Numbered from the stretch's first letter, positions 44,557 through 53,793 are shown. The stretch: 64,000 bases of DNA from Acidobacteriota bacterium (GCA_016195985.1 JACPYP010000020.1:124001-188000); one strand, 5' to 3'. Program-made: numbers and translations. The notes: generated by a model not told the origin, from the sequence alone.

Positions 44557-44749
44557 TCAGGCTTTCCACCCTGTCAAGGAAAGGCCGTACGGCCGCCCGG
44601 GACGAATAAAAACCAAACACGGAACCTTTGCCCCTTGGCGCGGCATCCAAGGGTCATGGTAGAAATGAATCACCCCACGGTCTGGTACGACCCCGGGGCC
44701 CGCGGTGGGGGCAAGGCGCCTTCCTGCACAGTTCTGAAAGGTTGGTTCC

Positions 44750-46279
44750 ATGGAAGTCCGCAAGTCCCTGGTGGTCAATGCGACCCCCCTGGAGACGCGC
44801 ATCGCCCTGCTTGAGAACGGTCAGCTCTGCGAGCTGTTCCTTGAGCGGACGATGAACAAGAGCCAGGTGGGGGATGTGTACAAGGGCCGGGTGGCCAAGC
44901 TGCTCCCCGGCATGCAAAGCGCCTTCGTCAACATCGGCGGCGTGAAAGACGGGTTCCTCTACCTGGACGATCCAGTCGTCCAGCGCCTGGGGGCCGACCT
45001 CGCCGCGGAAGAAGAGGCCGACGAGGCCGCCTCGGAGGAGTTGCCGCCACCTCCGCCGCCCCTGCCCCCCCTGAAAGAGGGCGAGGAGACCCTGGTTCAG
45101 GTGGTGAAGGATCCCATCGGCTCCAAGGGCCCGAGGCTCTCCCGCCATCTCAGTTTTCCGGGCCGCTTCCTGGTCTTCATGCCCGGCATCGACCACATCG
45201 GCATCTCCCGGAAGATCACCGATCCGGAAGAGCGGGAGCGCCTCCGCGAGCTCATCCGCAGCCATGTGGAGCCCGGCGAGGGCTTCATCGTCCGCACCGC
45301 GGCCATCGGTGAAAAGGACGAGGATTTGGTGGGAGACGTCGTCTTCCTCCGCCAGCTCTGGCAGGGGATCAAGGCCAAGGCCGAGACGGTGCCAGCCCCC
45401 GGTCTCGTGTGGCAGGACCTCCGCCTGCTCCAGAAGGTCATGCGCGATATCTTCCGGGAGGAAGTCTCCACTTTCTGGGTGGATGATGACACCGCCCACC
45501 GTGAAGTGGTTTCCTTCGTGGAGAACATCCACCCTGAATGGTCCAGCCGTGTGAAGCGCTTCACGTCGGACCTGCCCATCTTCGAGGCCTTCGGCATCGA
45601 ATCCGAAATCGATTCCGCCCGCCAGCCCAAGGTCTTCCTCAAGCACGGTGGTTCCATCGTGCTGAACCAGACCGAAGCCCTGGTCAGCGTGGACGTGAAC
45701 ACCGGCAAGTTCGTGGGGAAGAAGGATCTCGAAGAGACCGTCTATCTCACCAATCTCGAAGCCATCCCCGAGATCGTGCGGCAGCTCAGGCTGCGGAACC
45801 TGGGCGGCATCGTGGTCATCGACTTCATCGACATGGTGGACCCCCTCCATCGCGAAGAGGTGCTGGGCCGCCTGCAGGAAGAGCTCAAGCGCGACCGCAA
45901 CCACGCCCGCGCCGGCGGCATCTCCGAATTCGGCCTGGTGGAGCTCACCCGCAAGCGCACAGGGCCTTCGCTGGAGCGGCAGCTTACCCAGCCCTGCCCC
46001 GCCTGCAACGGCGCCGGCCGAACCCAGAGCCCCGAAACCTCCCTGCTCAAGGCCTACCGCGAGCTGGTCCGCCTGGGCGAGCGGCTGCGCGGGGCGGACA
46101 TCCGGCTGACCCTGCACCCTGAGCTTTCCGCAGCCCTGCACCAGGAGGCCCGCGAAGGCCTCCTGCAACTGGCCCGCCTGCTGGGCGCCCGGGTGTCCTG
46201 GATCGAGCGCGCCGACACCCCGCGCTACGCCGTGATCATGGATCTACAGATTCCCGGCCAGGGCAGCGCGACCGCCTAG
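44750..46279 (+). CDS. rng: ribonuclease G/E family endoribonuclease
   Basis: A 509-aa protein with RNase G length. It has an N-terminal S1 part (VGDVYKGRVAKLLPGMQSAF, VNIGGVKDGFLYL), interrupted by an acidic and proline-rich insert (EEEADEAASEE then PPPPPLPP), the RNase H-like and 5'-sensor region, catalytic segment SVDVNTGKFVGKKDLEETVY and VVIDFIDMVDP with the metal-binding Asp residues, and the zinc link CPACNGAGR. No long C-terminal degradosome scaffold is present. Its 3' end is 11 nt from the convergent rfbB stop. Confidence 0.93.
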   Translation: MEVRKSLVVNATPLETRIALLENGQLCELFLERTMNKSQVGDVYKGRVAKLLPGMQSAFVNIGGVKDGFLYLDDPVVQRLGADLAAEEEADEAASEELPPPPPPLPPLKEGEETLVQVVKDPIGSKGPRLSRHLSFPGRFLVFMPGIDHIGISRKITDPEERERLRELIRSHVEPGEGFIVRTAAIGEKDEDLVGDVVFLRQLWQGIKAKAETVPAPGLVWQDLRLLQKVMRDIFREEVSTFWVDDDTAHREVVSFVENIHPEWSSRVKRFTSDLPIFEAFGIESEIDSARQPKVFLKHGGSIVLNQTEALVSVDVNTGKFVGKKDLEETVYLTNLEAIPEIVRQLRLRNLGGIVVIDFIDMVDPLHREEVLGRLQEELKRDRNHARAGGISEFGLVELTRKRTGPSLERQLTQPCPACNGAGRTQSPETSLLKAYRELVRLGERLRGADIRLTLHPELSAALHQEAREGLLQLARLLGARVSWIERADTPRYAVIMDLQIPGQGSATA

Positions 46280-46290
46280 GTCACCCCTGG

Positions 46291-47268
46291 TCACAGCGCA
46301 GCCAGGCTCAGATAGTGCTCCACAGTCCGGCGGAGTCCCTCCTGGAACGAGGTTTCCGGCTGCCAGCCCAAGTCCTGGCGGAGCCGCTCGGAGTTCAGGG
46401 CATACCTCCGGTCATGACCTGGACGGTCCCGGACAAAGGTGAAGCACCTCCGGCTGGATCCCGCTGGCCGGTTCAGCACCTGGTCCACCACATCCGCCAG
46501 CGCTTCGAGAAGGGCCAGATTGGTCTGCCCCGCCCCCTGGGAGATTCCATAGGTGGCCCCCGGACGCCCCTTGGAAAGCACCATCTCCAGCGCCGCGCAA
46601 TGATCCTCCACGAAGAGCCAGTCGCGGGTATTCAAACCATCGCCATAGATCGGGACCGCCTCTTCCTGAACCATTCGATGAATGGCCAGAGGGATCAGTT
46701 TTTCCGGATGCTGGAATGGGCCGTAGTTGTTGGTGCAATGGGTCACCAGGACCGGCAGGCCGTAGGTGATGTGGTAGGCCCTCGCCAAGTGATCCGATCC
46801 CGCCTTGCTGGCACTGTAGGGGCTGTTGGGCGCGTAGGGATCGCCTTCCCGGGCCTCGCCCTGTTCCAGCGAGCCATAGACTTCGTCCGTGCTCACGTGG
46901 AGAAACCGGGCTGACGTTTCCGAACCCCAGGCTCGCCGTGCGGCCTCAAGCAGGGTGAAGGTGCCTACCAGGTTGGTCTGGATGAACGCCTCGGGTCCGT
47001 CGATGCTGCGATCCACATGGCTTTCGGCCGCGAAATGGACCACTGCGTCCAGTCCTCTGGACGCGAACAGCGCCCCCACCAGAGCCGCATCGCAGATGTC
47101 TCCCGTCACGAGCTCCACGCCTTGCAGTCCTTGGATCCGGGCTGGGTCCGCGGCGTAGGTCAATTTGTCGAGCACCACCAGCGGAGTGTCCGGATGGCGC
47201 CGCGACATCCGCCGCACGAAATGGGAACCGATAAACCCCGCCCCGCCTGTGACCAGCAGCCCCTTCAT
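46291..47268 (-). CDS. rfbB: dTDP-glucose 4,6-dehydratase
   Basis: A 325-aa extended short-chain dehydrogenase: NAD loop LLVTGGAGFIGSHFVRR, HVSTDEVYGSLEQGE, active-site YSASK in NSPYSASKAGSDHLARAYH, and NNYGPFQHPEKLIPLAI. It forms dTDP-4-keto-6-deoxyglucose for surface sugars. Its ATG overlaps the rfbA stop (ATGA). No rfbC or rfbD is seen here. Confidence 0.93.
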   Translation of the reverse strand: MKGLLVTGGAGFIGSHFVRRMSRRHPDTPLVVLDKLTYAADPARIQGLQGVELVTGDICDAALVGALFASRGLDAVVHFAAESHVDRSIDGPEAFIQTNLVGTFTLLEAARRAWGSETSARFLHVSTDEVYGSLEQGEAREGDPYAPNSPYSASKAGSDHLARAYHITYGLPVLVTHCTNNYGPFQHPEKLIPLAIHRMVQEEAVPIYGDGLNTRDWLFVEDHCAALEMVLSKGRPGATYGISQGAGQTNLALLEALADVVDQVLNRPAGSSRRCFTFVRDRPGHDRRYALNSERLRQDLGWQPETSFQEGLRRTVEHYLSLAAL

Positions 47269-48002
47269 GGGCGCGGCTCGTGAATGCGGTTGCCGCAGGC
47301 CAGCATCATGGTGTTGGCCTCGGCGAGGCTTTCAAACGTGCCAGCATCGGTCCAATCGCCTTGAACGATGTCGAATTCCAGCCCTTCCCTCTGGATGTAC
47401 TCGTTGTTCACGCTGGTGATCTCCAGCTCTCCCCGGGGCGAAGGCTTCAAGCCCCGGATGATGTCCCAAACCTGCGCATCGAAACAATAGGCGCCCACCA
47501 CCGCGTAGGAACTCTTCGGGTGGCTGGGTTTTTCCTCGATTTCCAGCACGTGCCGCTCATCCAGGGCTGCCACCCCGTACCGGGAAGGGTCGTCCACGGA
47601 TTTGAGCAGCACGCGGGCCCCCTTGCCCTGCCGCATGAACCGCTCGGCGAAGGGACGCAGGGAGTGCGTGAAAATGTTGTCCCCCAACAGCACCAGGATG
47701 GACCCGGCTCCCGCAAACCCTTCGGCGAGAGCCAAGGCATCCGCAATGCCGCGGGCATCCTCTTGGACTTTGTAAGTGAACTGGCACCCGAAGACCTTGC
47801 CGCTTCCCAGCAGCTGGACCACGTCGCCCATGTGCTCAGTGCTGGTGATGATCAGGATGTCGGTCACCCCGGCTTGCACCAGCTGCCTCACAGGATGGTA
47901 GATCATGGGTTCGAGCCCCACCGGCAGCAAATGTTTGTTGGTCACCTTGGTCAAAGGGAACAGGCGCGTTCCCTTGCCTCCCGCCAGAACCACCCCTCTC
48001 AT
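47265..48002 (-). CDS. rfbA: glucose-1-phosphate thymidylyltransferase, short form
   Basis: A 245-aa nucleotidyltransferase: MRGVVLAGGKGTRLFPLT, KHLLPVGLEPMIYHPVRQL, LLGDNIFTHSL, VGAYCFDAQVWD and GDWTDAGTFESLAEAN. The ATG at 48002 has GGAG 5 nt upstream. It is shorter than the common ~290-aa RfbA, lacking part of the C terminus, a form seen in other bacteria. The dTDP-glucose product is inferred mainly from the coupling with rfbB. Confidence 0.88.
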   Translation of the reverse strand: MRGVVLAGGKGTRLFPLTKVTNKHLLPVGLEPMIYHPVRQLVQAGVTDILIITSTEHMGDVVQLLGSGKVFGCQFTYKVQEDARGIADALALAEGFAGAGSILVLLGDNIFTHSLRPFAERFMRQGKGARVLLKSVDDPSRYGVAALDERHVLEIEEKPSHPKSSYAVVGAYCFDAQVWDIIRGLKPSPRGELEITSVNNEYIQREGLEFDIVQGDWTDAGTFESLAEANTMMLACGNRIHEPRP

Positions 48003-48018
48003 GCGCGCTCCATGGAAA

Positions 48019-48036
48019 CCCACCCAAATGGGTGGG
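48019..48036. repeat. 7-bp hairpin in the rfbA leader
   Basis: CCCACCC (48019-48025) pairs with GGGTGGG (48030-48036) across AAAT, 17 nt before the rfbA start on the minus strand. It could be an operator or a structure that limits translation; there is no further evidence. Confidence 0.45.
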
Positions 48037-48181
48037 GATCTCCCTATGCGGGTCACCCGAACACCAACGCCAGCCGAGCAAGAATCAGTCCGAAATGTAC
48101 TCGTTTCTGGACTTCGATCCAATCAGAACCCTGGGGCCCAATGGAAATCAGCCGGGCTCGAATCCCCTGGATCCAGTGCCT

Positions 48182-48862
48182 TCACCCCAGACACGTGGGA
48201 CAGCGCATGCCTTCCTGCAGCCCCTGGATGAGTTCAGGCACCCGGTGCAGGCTGCGCACTTCGTACAGCGGAGCCTCGGGATCATGGTCCGGTCTGGGCT
48301 TGGCCTCGCGGTTCACCCAGATGGCTGTCCAGCCCGCGTCCAGGGCGCCCTGCACGTCGTCGTTCCAGCTATCGCCCACCATGGCCAGATTGCCGGGGAA
48401 GAGGCCCAGCTTCCGCTGCATGGCCTCGAAAGCGGCCGATTCGGGCTTCAGGACGCCGATTTCGGCGCTCAGCAGGCGGATGCGGATGCAATCGGACAGG
48501 CCGAGACGGTCCAGCAGCTCCAGGCCGAAGGTCTGGGTGTTGGAGAGCAAGGCCACCCGCGCCAGATCCCGTACCGCACCCACGGATTCCGAGGATTCCC
48601 TGAAGCACTGAGCCTGGTTGCCGGCCTCCAGGAAGGCCTGGGCCATGGCCTCCACCTGAGCTGCATCCAAGCCGATGGCGCCGCGCCAGACCTTGAGGAA
48701 GGCATGCACCGAAGCATAGGGGCGGGCCATCCCGTCGCGCATGAGGGCCGCGAACTGCCCTTCCTGCTCTGGCTTCAGCAGCTCCTTCATGCGCTGAAAC
48801 GGGCTGCCTGCCGGACTGAACACGAGTGTGTTCCAGAGGTCGAAGACAACGGCCCGGATCAT
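48182..48862 (-). CDS. HAD-superfamily hydrolase
   Basis: A 226-aa phosphatase-like protein from the ATG at 48862. The four HAD motifs are visible: VVFDLWNTLV (here the second Asp is Trp-Asn, FDLWNT), ALLSNTQTFG, the Lys in GVLKPESAAF and MVGDSWNDDVQGALDAGW. The Asp+2 of motif I is Asn-less DxW, a variation shared by a group of putative HAD hydrolases. A cap domain lies between motifs I and II. The end reads CPTC. Substrate unknown. It follows the lipoprotein gene by 13 nt. Confidence 0.88.
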   Translation of the reverse strand: MIRAVVFDLWNTLVFSPAGSPFQRMKELLKPEQEGQFAALMRDGMARPYASVHAFLKVWRGAIGLDAAQVEAMAQAFLEAGNQAQCFRESSESVGAVRDLARVALLSNTQTFGLELLDRLGLSDCIRIRLLSAEIGVLKPESAAFEAMQRKLGLFPGNLAMVGDSWNDDVQGALDAGWTAIWVNREAKPRPDHDPEAPLYEVRSLHRVPELIQGLQEGMRCPTCLG

Positions 48863-48875
48863 GCGCCTGCGCCCC

Positions 48876-49376
48876 TCATTGGCCGCTCGCCTTGCGGATC
48901 TGGAAGGGCACGCCGAAGCCGAGGCCGACCACGTCGAAGCGGGCCTCGCCAACCAGGCTCCAGGTGGCCGGATCGTGGCGCAGAACCGCGCCGGACAAAG
49001 GCCCCCAAGCGGCCTTCAGGTCCCCGTAGTTCAGCGTCACATCCACCTTCAGCACGCTGCGCCCCTTGGCCGCGATGTCGGCCCCTTCAGGAAAGCTCAC
49101 GGAACCCAAACCAAGGCTCTGCCCCTGGGAAGAGAGGCGGAGATCCCCCGCCACCTTGCGGGTCCGGAGGCGCTGGTCGGAAGGATTGTCCACCCCCACC
49201 TCCAGCCGCAGGCTCAGCCGCGATTCCTCCAGGGGAAAGGCCAGGTCCAGCCGGGGCTCCACGCGGTCGAGGCTGAACCGGAGCTGACGGGCGGCCTCTT
49301 CATAGCGCAGGGCGGGCTGGAAGGCGTCACAGCCCATCAGGAACGCCAGCGCGGGCAGGAGAAACGCGGATCGCAT
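48876..49376 (-). CDS. LEA14-like (WHy domain) lipoprotein
   Basis: A 166-aa protein with a lipoprotein signal (RSAFLLPALAFLMGC, Cys16) and a beta-rich domain of late-embryogenesis LEA type 2 character: FSLDRVEPRLDLAFPLEESR, LRLEVGVDNPSDQRLRTRK and GRSVLKVDVTLNYGDLKAAW. The pattern of long strands with an Asn-Pro turn is the basis of this call. It should sit in the outer or inner membrane. Its ATG follows the queD stop after one base, so the two are coupled. Confidence 0.75.
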   Translation of the reverse strand: MRSAFLLPALAFLMGCDAFQPALRYEEAARQLRFSLDRVEPRLDLAFPLEESRLSLRLEVGVDNPSDQRLRTRKVAGDLRLSSQGQSLGLGSVSFPEGADIAAKGRSVLKVDVTLNYGDLKAAWGPLSGAVLRHDPATWSLVGEARFDVVGLGFGVPFQIRKASGQ

Positions 49377-49377
49377 G

Positions 49378-49725
49378 TCAGGCGCCCCGGTAGATCACGC
49401 AGTTGTCCGTGGTTTCATACACTTCGATCTGGCAGAGCTGGGGGAGCGAGGGCTTCAGCTGCTCCCAGATCCACACCGAGATGTTTTCGGCCGTGGAAAG
49501 GGGGATGAGATCGTTCAGGAAACGGTGGTCCAGCTTCGAGATCACCTGGTCCACCACCACCTTGGACAGATCGTCGAAGTCGATGATCATGCCGGTCTCA
49601 GGATTCACCTGCCCCTCCAGCAGCACGAAGAGCTTGTAGCTGTGGCCGTGCAGGTTGCGGCACTTGCCCGGGTGGTTGTAGATGAAGTGGGCAGCTTCAA
49701 ACCAGTATTCTTTGCGCAGGATCAT
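49378..49725 (-). CDS. queD: 6-carboxytetrahydropterin/6-pyruvoyltetrahydropterin synthase-like protein
   Basis: A 115-aa T-fold protein with zinc-binding His residues: WFEAAHFI and CRNLHGHSYKLFVLLEG, with the catalytic Cys. DFDDLSKVVVDQVISKLDHRFLND and TAENISVWIWEQL, and the late Glu in QIEVYETTDNCVI, complete the pattern. It most likely makes carboxytetrahydropterin for queuosine. The start is ATG 49725 or GTG 49734. A terminator hairpin ends 15 nt before the ATG. Other que genes are not in the window. Confidence 0.88.
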   Translation of the reverse strand: MILRKEYWFEAAHFIYNHPGKCRNLHGHSYKLFVLLEGQVNPETGMIIDFDDLSKVVVDQVISKLDHRFLNDLIPLSTAENISVWIWEQLKPSLPQLCQIEVYETTDNCVIYRGA

Positions 49726-49739
49726 GGCACTCACGATGA

Positions 49740-49765
49740 AAAGGCCCCGCGGAGGCGGGGCCTTT
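49740..49765 (-). terminator. strong intrinsic terminator of the SLBB gene
   Basis: AAAGGCCCCGC (49740-49750) and GCGGGGCCTTT (49755-49765) form an 11-bp stem with a GGAG loop. On the minus strand the stem is followed by TTTTCATC. It lies 22 nt after the SLBB gene stop and only 15 nt before the queD ATG, so queD expression needs either read-through or a start site within or just after the hairpin. Confidence 0.85.
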
Positions 49766-49787
49766 CAGTCTAACTCAGGGCGCTTGG

Positions 49788-52616
49788 CTAGAGCTTGATG
49801 GCGTTCAAAATCAAAGCGAGTGGCGTCAAGGCCTGCAGATTCTCCTGCCAGCTGGAATCACGGCGGAAGCGCTGAGGCACCAGAACCGTGTCCCCGGGCT
49901 CCACGGCCTTGCCTTCCACCCAACTGTCCAGAATCCGGCCATCCGCCTTGAGGAGACGGACGTTGGAACTGTCCGCATTGCGGGTAAGGCCGCCGGCCAG
50001 CTTGAGCAGGTCTGACACCTTCATGCCTTTTTGCACCTTGTAGGTGGCGAAAGGGCTCGCGGTTTCGCCCACCACGTAGGCCGCCTCGGTGGCCCGGGGA
50101 ATGATCACTTCGTCCCCGTCCTGAAGTTCCACATCCGCATTGACATCACCTTTTAGGGCCCCCTGGAAGTCCACCACCATGCGGTTGAGGCTGCCGGCCA
50201 GCAGCCCATGCAGAAGGGGATTCTTTTGCAGTTGGCCGGTGGTGGGCTGCCGCTTGGTTTCGTTGAGGCGTTCCAGAATTTCATTGATGCCCTTGGCCGT
50301 GGGGTCCTTGCCGATCAGTCCCGATTCCTCGGCGGCCCTCGCGAGGGAGGCATCCTGGCTGTTCAAGCGCCGGAGAAAGATCCCCGCCTGGGGCATGGCC
50401 TCGGCCGTGGTCCCGCCGGCGCGCTTGACCAAGTCGCTCAGGCGCGGGTGCTCTGAATCCAGGGTGTACGAACCGGGGCGGGCCACCTGCCCAGTCACCC
50501 GGATGGTCCGGTGCACTTTGAAGTCAGGCTTCTCGAAAAGGCTGAGCTGATCGTCGGGCAGGATCTTTGGATTCGCGGCATCGTCCAGAAGGGCCACGGG
50601 GCTGCCTTGCTGGGTGGAGAGCAGCTTCGAAAGGTCGAGGCGGACCACTTCGCTGGGCTTCCCGGCCTTGCTGCGTGCCAGCTCAGCCACAAAACGGTCC
50701 GCGGATTTTTCGGGAACACCGGCCCGGAAAATCAAGTCCGAAGCTCGCATGCCCTCGTGGAAGGCGTAGGTTCCGGGCCGGGCGACCGGGCCCAGGACAG
50801 TCACCATCTGGGGCAGACGGAGGCTTTCCATGCGGAACAATTCGATGCGATCGCGATCTTCGAGGACCAGGTTGTGGGCCGGATCCCCGCCCAAGGCCTT
50901 GTCCACGTCGAACACCAGAAACTGGGTGGTGCCGTCCAAGGCCGTGCGCACCACTTCGCCCCGCGCCCGGTAGGTATCAGGAAGCACCTGGGCATCCCGG
51001 CGAAGGAGGTCACCCACCCGCATCCCCTCGGTGCGGGCGAAGGTCCCGGGCACCCGGGCCCAACCGGTGAGCTCCACCACGGGCCCGGTCCACTCGCGCC
51101 TGGGGAACCCTGAGAGGACATCGCCGCGCTGAAGGGGCGTGCGATCCGCCGTGGCCAGTGACACCTCCTGGCCCACCGCAATCCCGGAAGCTTCTCTCCG
51201 GCGCAGCGAGAGGGCCCCGGCGCCCGCCTCCGGAGCGAAGCCTCCGGCATACCTCAAAGCATCCGCCACTGTCTCGCCAGGGCGCATTTCAAATTGCATC
51301 CGAGGCGCGATGCCGCTGCGTTCCCAGCGGCGAAGCCAGTCCGGCTTCTGGGCCTCCCCCTCGGAAAGGATCACGGGTTGATTGGTTTCCGGATTGATGC
51401 GGAGCCGATGATCCCCCTGGGCGGCATCCTTCAGGGCCACCAGTTGCCGCTTCAGGAAGAAAAGGCGGTCCTCAAGATTGGCCCGCTCCGTCAGGCCCAG
51501 CGGGGCTGGAACGGGCGCAGCAAGCTTGGCTGGCTGGGGCTGGCCGTCCTGGCCCAGTTTCAGAGATGCTGGATCCGGAACATCCGCCGGCTCGGCCCGG
51601 GGCGCCAATTGGCCTTCAATGGCCGTGATCTCCCGCTGAACTCGTTCCCGCTGATCCTTGAGCGGGTCCGCGACCAGATCCTCCGCCTCGTCTGCCGCCC
51701 CCTTTTCCCCCTTCTCGCCGTCTTTCACCGACCGGGGCAGAAGGTTCACGACTCGCTGGAAGGCCCCTTCCACGAGGATCTGATTCTGGGCCAGGGGCAC
51801 GAATACCGTGTCACCGTGCTGCAGGGCCATGTTGGGGTTGCCCAGCCCTTCGGCCCTGAGGGGGTACAAATCCAGACCGGCGACCTTCTGCCCTCCGCGC
51901 ATCACCCGGATATCCCGGTAACTGCCCACCGCAGTGGGACCGCCAGCCAAACCCAGCACATTGACCAGGGAACTCAGGCTCGAAACCAGGTAGCTTCCCG
52001 GCTTGTAGACCTCGCCCAGCACGAAGACGCGCACTTCCCTCAGCTTGATCACTTGCAGATCCACCGAGGAGCGGGAGAAATTGCGGTTCACCAGTCCCTG
52101 CACCGCCGCCTTGGCCCTTCCCAGGGTCAGGCCGGCCACCTTGGCGGTGCCCACCTTGGGAATCACGATCTCGCCCCGTCCATCCACCTGCACAGGCAGG
52201 TCGAAGGTGGCACTGCCGAACACGTTCAGGTTCAGGCGGTCGCCCGTGCCCAGCACGTAGTCTTCCGAAATCCCCCCTTCCGTGGACCCGGTGCCCCGCT
52301 GGCGGATCTGGAACAGGTCTGAGGCGAAACGGTAAGGCCCCTTCTCGCGCCGCTTGAGGGCCTGGATATCGCGATCGAGGCGATCCTCCTCCGCCTTATT
52401 TTTCAAAATTTCTTCGGGAACCTGAGGCAGATTCTGAGTGGCTCCAGTGCGACCCGGAAGCACATCCGCCACACCCGAACCGATGCCCTGGGTGCCGGCG
52501 GCCTGCTTCAATGCTTGGAGATCAAGCCCCTGGGGCAACTGCCCAGCCAAAGGGGTGAAAACCCCAACCCCAAACAACAGCATCCAGAGTGAGCGTTTAG
52601 CGGGGAGAAACGTCAT
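49788..52616 (-). CDS. very long SLBB/polysaccharide export (Wza-like) protein
   Basis: About 942 aa from the ATG at 52616, with AGGA 8 nt before it (the ATG at 52625 is the alternative). A signal peptide (KRSLWMLLFGVGVFTPLAG) is followed by a helical stretch, then the Poly_export domain (YVLGTGDRLNLNVFGSATFD, VDGRGEIVIPKVGTAKVAGL) and SLBB repeats: VFVLGEVYKPGSYLVSSLSS, VELTGWARVPGTFARTEGMR, VTVLGPVARPGTYAFHEGMR, IRVTGQVARPGSYTLDSEHP and YVVGETASPFATYKVQKGMK. No lipobox Cys follows the signal. Wza is ~380 aa, so this form is more than twice as long. It should form or line the outer-membrane route for a surface polysaccharide. Confidence 0.9.
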   Translation of the reverse strand: MTFLPAKRSLWMLLFGVGVFTPLAGQLPQGLDLQALKQAAGTQGIGSGVADVLPGRTGATQNLPQVPEEILKNKAEEDRLDRDIQALKRREKGPYRFASDLFQIRQRGTGSTEGGISEDYVLGTGDRLNLNVFGSATFDLPVQVDGRGEIVIPKVGTAKVAGLTLGRAKAAVQGLVNRNFSRSSVDLQVIKLREVRVFVLGEVYKPGSYLVSSLSSLVNVLGLAGGPTAVGSYRDIRVMRGGQKVAGLDLYPLRAEGLGNPNMALQHGDTVFVPLAQNQILVEGAFQRVVNLLPRSVKDGEKGEKGAADEAEDLVADPLKDQRERVQREITAIEGQLAPRAEPADVPDPASLKLGQDGQPQPAKLAAPVPAPLGLTERANLEDRLFFLKRQLVALKDAAQGDHRLRINPETNQPVILSEGEAQKPDWLRRWERSGIAPRMQFEMRPGETVADALRYAGGFAPEAGAGALSLRRREASGIAVGQEVSLATADRTPLQRGDVLSGFPRREWTGPVVELTGWARVPGTFARTEGMRVGDLLRRDAQVLPDTYRARGEVVRTALDGTTQFLVFDVDKALGGDPAHNLVLEDRDRIELFRMESLRLPQMVTVLGPVARPGTYAFHEGMRASDLIFRAGVPEKSADRFVAELARSKAGKPSEVVRLDLSKLLSTQQGSPVALLDDAANPKILPDDQLSLFEKPDFKVHRTIRVTGQVARPGSYTLDSEHPRLSDLVKRAGGTTAEAMPQAGIFLRRLNSQDASLARAAEESGLIGKDPTAKGINEILERLNETKRQPTTGQLQKNPLLHGLLAGSLNRMVVDFQGALKGDVNADVELQDGDEVIIPRATEAAYVVGETASPFATYKVQKGMKVSDLLKLAGGLTRNADSSNVRLLKADGRILDSWVEGKAVEPGDTVLVPQRFRRDSSWQENLQALTPLALILNAIKL

Positions 52617-52704
52617 AGAGGGCATCCTAAAATTTAAAGCACAAAATCCCTACCACAGCACGGTGGATGGGCGAGGTCCAGTATGCCTGAGGGTAGACAG
52701 GGCA

Positions 52705-53793
52705 TTACAGAAGATGATGAGAGCCCGAGGGCGCATCCAAATTGACGCGCGGCTGCATCAAAGGAACCTCCCGGCGGACCTGAGCATGCTCTTCGATCTT
52801 GGCCGGAAGCAGGACCCGGTCTTTGAATGCCTTGAAAGCCAGAAGCAGAAGAGCCCCAAGTCCCACAGAGGATGCCAATTCATGTCCTGGAATCTCGGTG
52901 GCCCGCAGCATCGGTAATGCTGCCAAAATCAACAATAATGGTGTTGCAAGCCAGGCTTTTCCAGCCAGGCGGTCTACCATCCAGTGGTGCAGGTGGCTTC
53001 GGTCAGCCGTGCTGAGTGACACCCCTTTCCATCTTCGGATGCTCACCACCAAGAAGACATCCACCGTCGGATACGCATACACCCACAGCAGGAGATTCGG
53101 ATCCCTGAGGGCGAAGGCTTTGACACCTAACACTGCAAAGAGCGTCCCCAGCATAAGGGCCCCGCAATCGCCCAGGAAATGCTTCGCCTTGGGGTAGTTC
53201 AGCATAAGGAACGCTGTCAGGCTCCCCCAAAGCAGCATCGGCTGATGCCCCAGATTCCACCCGAGCACACCCAGCAACAGTGCGCCAAAACCAACAGAGA
53301 GTCCATTGATGCCATCGATCAGGTTGTAAGCCTGAGGAACGGCCCAGTACCACAACATGAGCACGGGAACGATAACCAGAGGGACGTTAGGGAGGCCAAT
53401 GCCGAGAAACGACACTTCGCGCACAGAAGGACTGGCCGATGCTCCGGCGAAAAGTGCCAGGGAGAAAGCGATGCCAAGCCCTACAATGGCCTTATATCTT
53501 GCCTGCAGGTTGAAGCGGTCATCCAATAGCCCCAGAAAGGCCATGCTGTGAATGCCAAACCACTCCACTGGATGCACTAGCCCCGCAAACAAGCCCAAAT
53601 ACTGGCTCAAAACGACCAAGCCCCAAATGGCCATGCCACCTGTCCTGGGGATGGGGCGCCCGTGTTTCTTTCGCGCCTGGTCAGGACGATCCATCCATCC
53701 ATGCGGTGCCACCCAACGGATCAAAGCCGCGGAGCCCCCTAAGCCAAGGGCGACTCCGGCAGCCAATTGGATCCACATGGGGTTCACAACCAT
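52705..53793 (-). CDS. WecA/MraY-type polyprenyl-phosphate sugar-1-phosphate transferase
   Basis: A 362-aa membrane protein with ten or so helices. The family motifs are GRPIPRTGGMAIW, FLGLLDDRFNLQARYKAIVG, QAYNLIDGINGLSVGFGALL, KHFLGDCGALMLG and DRSHLHHWMVDR (His-rich loop). It links a sugar-1-phosphate, probably GlcNAc-1-P, to undecaprenyl phosphate and so starts a glycan chain. The WecA/TagO subgroup is likelier than MraY because no cell-division genes are near. The start may be ATG 53793, GTG 53787 (better spacing to GAGG) or ATG 53778. Confidence 0.9.
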   Translation of the reverse strand: MVVNPMWIQLAAGVALGLGGSAALIRWVAPHGWMDRPDQARKKHGRPIPRTGGMAIWGLVVLSQYLGLFAGLVHPVEWFGIHSMAFLGLLDDRFNLQARYKAIVGLGIAFSLALFAGASASPSVREVSFLGIGLPNVPLVIVPVLMLWYWAVPQAYNLIDGINGLSVGFGALLLGVLGWNLGHQPMLLWGSLTAFLMLNYPKAKHFLGDCGALMLGTLFAVLGVKAFALRDPNLLLWVYAYPTVDVFLVVSIRRWKGVSLSTADRSHLHHWMVDRLAGKAWLATPLLLILAALPMLRATEIPGHELASSVGLGALLLLAFKAFKDRVLLPAKIEEHAQVRREVPLMQPRVNLDAPSGSHHLL

